Below are positions 8,200 through 13,441 of a stretch of 20,687 nt of DNA, one piece after another. Both the position numbers and the translations under genes were made by a program. The stretch covers positions 1-20,687 of the IMG/VR virus record IMGVR_UViG_3300039412_000174; one strand, given 5' to 3'. Every line of letters starts with the position of its first letter. The first letter of the stretch is position 1. Origin of the DNA: a virus. The notes under the pieces are model-generated. The model was given only the letters and a program-made list of their open reading frames with translations, made no database searches and had not been told where the DNA came from.

Positions 8200-8439
8200 T
8201 TATTGAATATAATCAGTCACGTAATCCAAAACTTCATAGGCGGCATCAAAGGCGTTGCTCGCTCCAGCCATAAGCGCTCTGACTTGGGTGATGTCTAATC
8301 CTGGGTCTTTGTAATTAAAGCCATTAGCCTGATCAGGTGTTAATCCACCTGACGAGGAATAGCTCGCAGCTCTGGCTACGCGATGAGCCATCTTCAAATA
8401 CCTCTCAACCGTTCTTAAGTTTTCAATTGATAGTATCAT
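8200..8439 (-). CDS. Small paralogous protein B (tandem pair), 79 aa
   Basis: Starting at ATG 8439 (MILSIENLRTVERYLK), this product aligns over its whole length with the gene at 8541-8786. Shared are IENLR..ER.LK.A.R..RAASYS near the start, a conserved DI..VR.LMA.A in the middle and DYIQ at the very end. An upstream in-frame ATG at 8454 is possible but would overlap the 32-codon gene before it, and the paralog supports the inner start. The protein looks mostly helical with a Gly/Ser-rich loop. There is no signal peptide, Cys motif or recognised domain. Its position in the structural block suggests a minor virion protein or an accessory of the glycosyltransferases; neither is shown. Confidence 0.7.
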   Translation of the reverse strand: MILSIENLRTVERYLKMAHRVARAASYSSSGGLTPDQANGFNYKDPGLDITQVRALMAGASNAFDAAYEVLDYVTDYIQ

Positions 8440-8440
8440 A

Positions 8441-8539
8441 TTATTTCTTATCAACTAACGGAACATATTCTATTCCAAGCTCTTTACAAGCGGCCTTAAT
8501 CAATAATCCTAACGCTATTAATTCTGTTTTGATGTTCAT
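8441..8539 (-). CDS. Tiny hypothetical protein between paralogs, 32 aa
   Basis: ATG 8539 opens a frame MNIKTELIALGLLIKAACKE...VDKK ending in TAA at 8441, one base before the next gene's chosen start. It begins one base after the upstream paralog's stop and fills the gap exactly, which is the main argument that it is translated. It has a short hydrophobic centre (LIALGLLIKAA) that could be an amphipathic helix. It could be the residue of a third copy or a leader that couples translation of the pair. Function is unknown. Confidence 0.45.
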   Translation of the reverse strand: MNIKTELIALGLLIKAACKELGIEYVPLVDKK

Positions 8540-8540
8540 A

Positions 8541-8786
8541 TTATTGAATGTAATCACTTATAAAGTAAGCTATTAATGCCGCCGCTCCCTTCGGATAGTT
8601 AGCTAACGCCATCAAAAAGCGAACTGTAGCTATGTCTCCGATGTTGCTTTTTCTGTTTAAAGAATTTACATTAGAAGGCTCAATTGAACCATCCGTTGAA
8701 TAGGAAGCCGCTCGCACCGCACGATAAGCGTTCTTTAAAATCCTCTCGGTTGACCGTAAATTTTCAATTGTTAATTCCATTGCCAT
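8541..8786 (-). CDS. Small paralogous protein A (tandem pair), 81 aa
   Basis: The product starts MAMELTIENLRSTERILK and ends FISDYIQ. It is a diverged copy of the gene at 8200-8439, sharing IENLR..ER.LK.A.R..RAASYS, VR.LMA and the terminal DYIQ. ATG 8786 is supported by a strong AAGGAG six bases upstream, one of the very few canonical ribosome binding sites in the window. The first half is basic and helical and the second half more hydrophobic. It follows the GT2 gene. I do not recognise the family; a minor structural or decoration role is only a guess from location and from the strong start signal. Confidence 0.72.
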   Translation of the reverse strand: MAMELTIENLRSTERILKNAYRAVRAASYSTDGSIEPSNVNSLNRKSNIGDIATVRFLMALANYPKGAAALIAYFISDYIQ

Positions 8787-8792
8787 ATATTT

Positions 8793-8798
8793 CTCCTT
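8793..8798 (-). promoter_or_regulatory. Strong Shine-Dalgarno for the 8541-8786 gene
   Basis: The minus strand reads AAGGAG followed by six bases and then ATG at 8786. It matters because nearly all other genes in the window lack such a site, so this small gene may be translated more strongly than its neighbours. Confidence 0.7.
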
Positions 8799-8840
8799 TA
8801 TATTTATGCGCCTTAGGGTAGCGCTTAAAAACCCGACCTT

Positions 8841-9605
8841 TTATTTTTTTATACTTTGCTGTGTCCATTTTATCGGCTTCATGATGTCATTGAAAGGATA
8901 AGCATATACCTCTTCACCTAAATTACCCCACTTACAGATATAATAATTTCTATTTTTCCTAAACATCTCAGTGTTGACTATTCCACCGTTAACTTGATTT
9001 TGCGTCTTAGAGCCAAAGTGATGATATAAGGCGTTCGGATATTTAATTGATTTTAATCCAGCCATCTTGATCCGATACTCCATGTCGTTATCTTCAAAAT
9101 ATGCTCTCTCAAATCCCTCGTCAAATTCACCGACTGACTCAAATAATCTTTTATCAATCATAAATGCTGAATAGTCGCCGCCATTTATCTCATCTATCAA
9201 AAGATTTTGCCCAAAATTACACTCAGGTTGGTTAGTTGGACTTATCAAAACGATGTTATTCTTATTCATTCTTTCAACTAATTCTCTAATACACTTTTCT
9301 TCAAATATCGTATCGTTATTAATTACAAAGCAATAATCCGCGCCCTCTTCAAACGCCTTTTTAATCCCTAAGTTCCAAGACTTAGCGACGCCCAAGTTTT
9401 CTTCGTTTCTGATTAATTGGATTGAGATACCCGCTCTTATCTTTTCTTCAATCCTCTCCTTGGTCTCATCGGTTGAGCCGTTGTCTATAATGATTAAATT
9501 CAATAGACAATCCTCGGGAAGTATCTGTCTTGCGAGAGAATTTATACAATTCTCGGTATATTCTTTCCAGAGATTTATGACAGGAATAATTGTTGTAATT
9601 TTCAT
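8841..9605 (-). CDS. Glycosyltransferase family 2, 254 aa
   Basis: The product has the GT-A layout: TTIIPVINLWKEY at the start, LIIIDNGSTDET at 37-48, NLGVAKSWNLGI at 70-81, FVINNDTIF at 93-101 where the DxD-like metal site would be (NND), a catalytic-type AYFEDNDMEYR at 168-178, and LYHHFGSKT near 193-201. This resembles rhamnosyltransferase-like GT2 enzymes that use dTDP- or UDP-sugars. It is the first gene after the major capsid gene, separated from it by a hairpin. No membrane segment is seen, so it should act in the cytoplasm. The substrate is unknown; capsid or tail decoration or host glycan change are both possible. Confidence 0.88.
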   Translation of the reverse strand: MKITTIIPVINLWKEYTENCINSLARQILPEDCLLNLIIIDNGSTDETKERIEEKIRAGISIQLIRNEENLGVAKSWNLGIKKAFEEGADYCFVINNDTIFEEKCIRELVERMNKNNIVLISPTNQPECNFGQNLLIDEINGGDYSAFMIDKRLFESVGEFDEGFERAYFEDNDMEYRIKMAGLKSIKYPNALYHHFGSKTQNQVNGGIVNTEMFRKNRNYYICKWGNLGEEVYAYPFNDIMKPIKWTQQSIKK

Positions 9606-9636
9606 AAAATAAGTTTAATTTATTTTAATCAACTCG

Positions 9637-9663
9637 CCTCAGAAACCACCGCATTTCTGGAGG
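9637..9663 (-). terminator. Stem-loop after major capsid gene
   Basis: On the minus strand CAGAAA and TTTCTG pair around an eight-base loop, and flanking CCT/AGG extend the stem past one bulged C. It starts about nine bases after the capsid stop codon. No U-run follows, so it is not a classic intrinsic terminator. It may be a partial terminator or an mRNA-stabilising structure at the end of the highly expressed capsid gene. Confidence 0.4.
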
Positions 9664-9671
9664 TGAACCGA

Positions 9672-10607
9672 CTAAGAATTCGGATCAGCTACATTCGCGA
9701 TAACCGCTTGCCACGGCTCAGCTTTAACGGCTAAGACCGTATACTCATTGATGTAAAATCTGACTGTATCAGCTACCTTAGCTAATTCAGTTCTTCCAAC
9801 CGGCAATAAGTCAACCATCTCTAATTCAGGGACGTTCAAAACGTATACATTAGAAATAGGATAACCTTGCGGTCCGGATGAACCAGCCTGATTTACAGGA
9901 TAAGGAGAGGCAGGATTGATGAAGAAATCACCAATCAATGGCAGAACGCCAGCCGGAGTCTGAATGTTATTCGCATTCAAGCCCATCGTGACGGTAGTGC
10001 CAGCGCTCGCGATATATCGTAAATCACCTAAGAGCAAAGAGTTCAATTGATTTTGAACACCAAAAGAACAAAACACGTGCGTCGGTTGACCACCTTCTAA
10101 TCTGATCAGCTTTACAGCCTTACAGATATCTTCGTAGTTCAACGCTGCGCCGCCTTTGTCAATATAGTTGGTTTTCAATTGTCTGTCTAAGCCATCAAAC
10201 TGTAGTCCGACAATCGGATTACCCTGAGAGTCATATCCAATTTGAGTCTCATCGCCGTGAAATATCGCCCACTCTTCAGCTTGAATTAACTGACGCAATT
10301 TAGCTTCAGCTACCTCAGCTTCTATATCCGTAAATGACCTGCCACTTGCAATCATCGGACCCGTTATATTCGCCGCTACGCCTAAATATTTATAGGCAGC
10401 AGTTTTTTGTTGATACACAGGGTCGCTGAAAACAGGGGCGTCGCCATCAGCATAGAAAAGTTGGGTAGTAAGTTCAGCTTGAGTCGCGCCAAGTTTAATT
10501 CTTTGATTCCATAGATGAGCTCTCCCTTCCCCTTTCTTTCTCTTTAAGATGTCTCTTAAAGGAGTTTCACGATAGGTTAGCTTAACAATGGAAGCTTCTA
10601 AATCTTG
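9672..10607 (-). CDS. Major capsid protein, exon 2 (residues 30-340)
   Basis: This exon encodes nearly all of a HK97-fold-type major capsid protein: QDLEASIVKLTYRETPLRD, then AANITGPMIASG, a long helix with EAEVAEAKLRQLIQAEEWAIFHGD, GLQFDGLDRQL, THVFCSFGVQNQL, and the C-terminal LPVGRTELAKVADTVRFYINEYT stretch. The pattern is close to SU10/DUF5309-like capsid proteins. The frame upstream runs open only to a TAA at 10617-10619, inside the intron, and has no credible start. A GTG at 10418 lies in the middle of the fold and is not a true start. Joining to exon 1 (11579-11665) after intron removal restores one 340-residue protein. It follows the protease/scaffold gene, the canonical order. Stop is TAG. 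Confidence 0.88.
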   Translation of the reverse strand, partial: QDLEASIVKLTYRETPLRDILKRKKGEGRAHLWNQRIKLGATQAELTTQLFYADGDAPVFSDPVYQQKTAAYKYLGVAANITGPMIASGRSFTDIEAEVAEAKLRQLIQAEEWAIFHGDETQIGYDSQGNPIVGLQFDGLDRQLKTNYIDKGGAALNYEDICKAVKLIRLEGGQPTHVFCSFGVQNQLNSLLLGDLRYIASAGTTVTMGLNANNIQTPAGVLPLIGDFFINPASPYPVNQAGSSGPQGYPISNVYVLNVPELEMVDLLPVGRTELAKVADTVRFYINEYTVLAVKAEPWQAVIANVADPNS

Positions 10608-11578
10608 CGATTTTGTTTATTAGCAATTACTATTATTCATTGCTCTCCAATTACTTGGAGTGTCGGACTATATCATCATCCAAAATATATTTTACAATAG
10701 TGTCTAATTTTTCATTTCTAATAACTTTAAATCTTTTTACTCTATAACCCAATTTTCTTAATTCTTTGCTAATTAAATTATCTTTATCTCTTGAATTTCT
10801 GTGCCAATAAATTCCATCAAGATAAATACAAAGATTTGTTTTAGGAATGAAAATATCTACATAAGTCAAAATTTTATCTGTTAAAACTCTATGTTGAGAA
10901 ATAAAATTAATGTTATTTAATCTTAATTTTTCACATACAATTATTTCTAATTTAGAAACTCTTGTTGTTTTAATTGATGCTCTGGCAATTCTACCTATTT
11001 ATTTTCTTCTCTCTTCGGGAATAAGCATTAATGATTTTGAAATATTTTTACTTATACTTCTTAATTTTTTAGAAGTTTTTTTAGTTAAACCTTTATTCCA
11101 AACATCATAATTATGCTTTCTGCCTAATTGCCATTTGCTCATTTTATCTCTTGTCGCTTGAGTATGCTTTTTATTAAAAGTAGATTTATGTCCCATTAAC
11201 GCTTTACTGAGTTTTATCTTATAATTTTCATACTCAGGATTATTAATCCGAGCTAAAGTATAGTTTAAAACTCTTGGGTCATCTTTCGTCAAACCTTTAT
11301 TCCAAGCGACCCTACCTTTCATAGCATCACTTAAATTTTGCCTATGTTCTATTGTAAATGTTCTTTTTGGAGTCTCGCGTGTAGTCTCTACGGACTCGCT
11401 ATTTTCTTGTCTCATAAATTTGTAGTTAATAATTATATTCCTAATTATACTACATCTTGCCGAGCAAGTAAATAGATTGCCTCGGTATTGTCCTCTATTC
11501 CCATAAATAGTAGGAGTTCACCGATACAGCGAGATTTTCTTAAAGGATATTGCTATCCTTTGCTCGCCAAAATTATCA
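10608..11578 (-). ncRNA. Group I self-splicing intron in the major capsid gene
   Basis: Intron of 971 nt. P1: exon GCUCGU (11579-11584) pairs with guide GCGAGC (11562-11567) with a U.G pair at the splice site. P10: guide UUUUG (11568-11572) pairs with 3' exon CAAGA (10603-10607). P2 at 11542-11561 has an 8-bp stem with a GCAA tetraloop. P3: UCUCGC (11529-11534) with GCGAGA (11373-11378). P4: UCGGU (11520-11524) with ACCGA (11482-11486), enclosing P5; P6 lies at 11462-11483. P7: GACUA (11382-11386) with UAGUC (10666-10670), the latter in an AUAUAGUCC S-element. P9 at 10645-10660 has a GUAA loop. The last intron base is G (10608). Both splice sites keep the capsid frame. All pairings were found by eye. 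Confidence 0.9.
10651..11415 (-). pseudogene. Intron homing endonuclease (NUMOD3 + Vsr-like EDxHD), broken by one in-frame TAA
   Basis: One frame runs through the intron from ATG 11415 to TAA 10651, interrupted only by TAA at 10999-11001 (codon 139). Codons 1-138 carry NUMOD3-type DNA-binding repeats (FTIEHRQNLSDAMKGRVAWNKG, then a WQLGRKHNYDVWNKG copy). After the stop the frame continues IGRIARASIKTTRVSKLE and enters a Vsr-like nuclease: E at codon 157 (SKLE), D187 (YVDIFIP), DG at 200-201, H205 (YWH), then RD. These are the residues of the EDxHD family. The 3' part alone has only a TTG at 10869, after the catalytic Glu, so it would not make a full nuclease. It is probably a decaying homing gene, unless the TAA is a sequencing error or is read through. 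Both ends overlap the intron core. Confidence 0.8.
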
Positions 11579-11665
11579 ACGAGCTAAGAGTGAATTTGGG
11601 ATACCACCCGCAAATGTTAAATTCACGGATTTCTCAAATTGCTCTAACGCTTTATTAATATCCAT
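11579..11665 (-). CDS. Major capsid protein, exon 1 (residues 1-29)
   Basis: ATG 11665 opens a frame MDINKALEQFEKSVNLT, continuing FAGGIPNSLLAR up to the intron 5' splice site. The unspliced frame meets TGA at 11576-11578 at once, so the product needs splicing. The joined sequence NSLLAR|QDLEASIVKLTYRE reads naturally as a capsid N-arm. No Shine-Dalgarno is visible before the ATG. A short exon like this is easily missed, leaving the capsid gene annotated as a truncated frame. No other ATG lies in the 130-nt leader upstream, and the frame meets TAG at 11693-11695, so this start is the best choice. Confidence 0.82.
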
Positions 11666-11797
11666 ATCTTTATTCGTTGTTAATTTGCTTATCTATATCG
11701 CAGTTTATCTATTTTTAAACAGCACCGCTTCACTTAGTTGACCTTTATGCCAAAGTTTTAAATATAGCGCAAAATTTTAATTAATATCTAATTCCTC
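11666..11797 (-). other. AT-rich leader upstream of the major capsid gene
   Basis: This 132-nt non-coding stretch has no ATG-started frame on the minus strand. It is unusually long for a window in which most genes are 1-10 nt apart. A short stem (UCCUCU/AGAGGA, 11793-11809) covers the preceding stop codon. The rest is AT-rich with no promoter that I can define. As the leader of the most highly expressed structural gene, a promoter or RNA-processing site is plausible but not shown. Confidence 0.4.
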
Positions 11798-13411
11798 TTA
11801 TTTAGAGGATAGATTTTTCTTAAAGTAGTCCTGAAAACTTACATCCTTATCAGCTAAGTCTTTGCTTTTATTAACCTCTTCATCTTCGCCATCATCGGCA
11901 ATCTTAGTGTTCTTTTCAACGATGAACGCTTTTGCTTTTCGTTCATTCGGCTGTTTCAAGAATTTTTCCACCGCTAACTCAAGATTAAGAACTCTCTTGC
12001 CGTGCTTAAGCAAACTCTTCTCAACAATGTTAGTCATCACCTTGGTTAACACATTCATATCAACCTCAGATTTTTTAGACTTACTTGTAGATTCAGAGTC
12101 GCTTGAGCTGTCAGATGAATCTGAGCTATCTGACTCAGAGCTGTCAGATGAATCTGAGCTATCTGACTCAGAGCTATCAGAACCATTGGAACTTTCAGAG
12201 TCTGAGCTACTATCTTCCTTTTTAGTGTGAATAGTTTGCTTTGTTGACTCCATTTTTATTCCCTTAGTTGATTCGGTTTCGGTTGTATCATCTTTCGCTT
12301 TATCGGTTTCATCGGTTGTGGAATCATCGGTCGTATCATCCGCCTTGCCACAACCTTTTTCCATTCCTTTGAAAGCATCTTCAAATGCTTTCATGACGAT
12401 GGACTTAGTCATTTTTAAATCTTTTTCATTCATAATATTGTTATTAGTAATTTTATAATTGGTTTGTTTTAAAAATTCATCAGGAATAGATTTCGCTATG
12501 GAATACTGCCAATCTAACTTCTTATTCTCTGACAGATATTGTTTATAGAAATCAGCTACTCCTGGGTCATTTTTATTCTTTTTCTTGGCGACAAGCCAAG
12601 TATCAAAATTACTTGGTCTATTTGTCACACTAACCTCCTTCAACAAGACATCGTAAAATGTCTTGACTTTTCTCCCAAGGGTTTCGGCCATTTCAAGTCC
12701 AGCTCGCTTTACTATGCCAGCGATGGACAACCCAAGTTGCGCACCATTTTTTAGTGCTCTATATAAATCAATAGACTTGCTACTGTCTTTATTTAATTCT
12801 GCTCTGATGTGGAACTGTCCTCGGTCGTCAATCCAGCCCTTCGTGATGCCGCCAAGCAATCCGTCCCACTCCTTGCTGTGTTCTGAGCGAAGTTGAACTC
12901 CACCTTTGTCAATACAATCAACCATCGCTTTCAACGCCTCAGGAGCCATCCGTTCCTCATCATGGTCAACATTCGTGGTAGAGGCGAGTCCTTCAACTAT
13001 CATGTGTTCAGGTAGCGTCTCTTCTCTGACAATATTCCCGTTAAAATCTTTAACGATCCTTGTCTCCATTTGTCCGCTCTCTGATGTGCAGGCTTTCTCA
13101 ATTATAAATTGAAAAGGAACTCCACCTGTTATCTCAAAATCTACTGGCTGGCCGTCTTTATTCACACCTTTAAATTTAGAAAAGTCTATGCCCTTCTTTG
13201 TGCGCGGAGTTTTGTCTTCAGGCTTCAGAGGCTTATGAGGTTGCTCAGGCGAGTCAATGTTTCCACCTTCACCACCCTCATAGGTATCAAAATCATCCTT
13301 CGTGGTATCTTGGGAGTCCATGAAATCACGGCCTTCATTAAATTTTTTCTTTTTTTGAACTTTTTGAACTGAATAATTATCAATCCAAAACTTTTTAAAA
13401 TCATTATCCAT
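11798..13411 (-). CDS. Prohead protease fused to Ser/Asp-repeat and scaffold-like region, 537 aa
   Basis: Residues about 95-280 are a HK97-type (U35) prohead protease: HMIVEGLASTTNVDHDEERM at 136-155, LRSEHSKEWDGLLGGITKGW at 174-193 with the expected catalytic His178, GAQLGLSIAG at 223-232 with nucleophile Ser229, then DVLLKEVSVTNRPSNFDTW. Residues 1-94 form a polar leader. Residues 330-537 resemble a scaffold: acidic, Thr/Asp-rich, then a Ser/Asp/Glu repeat (about 401-440), then a basic helical end with VEKSLLKHGKRVLNLELAVEKFLK. Protease and scaffold are therefore one polypeptide, which self-cleavage could separate. An internal ATG at 12433 (residue 327) could give scaffold alone, though no Shine-Dalgarno precedes it. 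It lies between portal and capsid genes, the canonical place. Confidence 0.88.
   Translation of the reverse strand: MDNDFKKFWIDNYSVQKVQKKKKFNEGRDFMDSQDTTKDDFDTYEGGEGGNIDSPEQPHKPLKPEDKTPRTKKGIDFSKFKGVNKDGQPVDFEITGGVPFQFIIEKACTSESGQMETRIVKDFNGNIVREETLPEHMIVEGLASTTNVDHDEERMAPEALKAMVDCIDKGGVQLRSEHSKEWDGLLGGITKGWIDDRGQFHIRAELNKDSSKSIDLYRALKNGAQLGLSIAGIVKRAGLEMAETLGRKVKTFYDVLLKEVSVTNRPSNFDTWLVAKKKNKNDPGVADFYKQYLSENKKLDWQYSIAKSIPDEFLKQTNYKITNNNIMNEKDLKMTKSIVMKAFEDAFKGMEKGCGKADDTTDDSTTDETDKAKDDTTETESTKGIKMESTKQTIHTKKEDSSSDSESSNGSDSSESDSSDSSDSSESDSSDSSDSSSDSESTSKSKKSEVDMNVLTKVMTNIVEKSLLKHGKRVLNLELAVEKFLKQPNERKAKAFIVEKNTKIADDGEDEEVNKSKDLADKDVSFQDYFKKNLSSK
12105..12170 (-). repeat. 33-nt perfect tandem repeat (two units) in the Ser/Asp region
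   Basis: Two identical 33-nt units (12105-12137 and 12138-12170) lie head to tail, followed by the start of a third from 12171. Each encodes 11 residues of the SDSSESDSSDS type. The identity at the DNA level points to recent expansion by slippage or unequal recombination, so copy number probably varies between relatives. Confidence 0.85.
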
Positions 13412-13441
13412 AAAAACGCACCACCGCTTTTATGTTATTTA

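Noticed and set aside
8808-8824. GCGCU/GGCGC hairpin after the GT2 gene
   Set aside because: Five pairs, one of them G.U, no U-tract; too weak to call.
9672-10418. Major capsid protein as a 248-aa gene starting at GTG 10418
   Set aside because: The GTG lies inside the fold (FSDPVYQQKTA) and the frame continues upstream with capsid-like sequence to the intron 3' splice site.
10651-10869. 72-aa nuclease-like gene as an independent CDS
   Set aside because: It starts at a TTG after the conserved catalytic Glu; the same frame continues upstream to the TAA and joins the NUMOD3 part, so it is the 3' part of a broken endonuclease.
10999-11001. TAA recoded as a sense codon
   Set aside because: TAA terminates several other genes in the window (for example the fibre-like gene and TerL), and TGA and TAG are also used as stops.
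11666-11797. Sigma70-like promoter before the capsid gene
   Set aside because: The best -35/-10 pair found (TTGCGC, 17 nt, CATAAA) matches only about half of the consensus positions in AT-rich DNA.
11793-11809. Intrinsic terminator at the protease/scaffold stop
   Set aside because: The UCCUCU/AGAGGA stem is only 6 bp, AU-flanked and not followed by a U-run; noted in the leader entry but not called a terminator.
12105-12180. Repeat considered as a CRISPR array or regulatory iteron
   Set aside because: The units are contiguous without spacers and lie in frame in a coding Ser/Asp tract.
11862-12230. 122-aa plus-strand ORF with Leu/Ser/Glu repeats
   Set aside because: Antisense reading of the Ser/Asp repeat in the protease/scaffold gene; the low complexity explains the lack of stops.
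13109-13372. Plus-strand ORFs opposite the protease N-terminal region and portal gene
   Set aside because: No recognisable protein features; the minus-strand frames carry clear protease and portal motifs.
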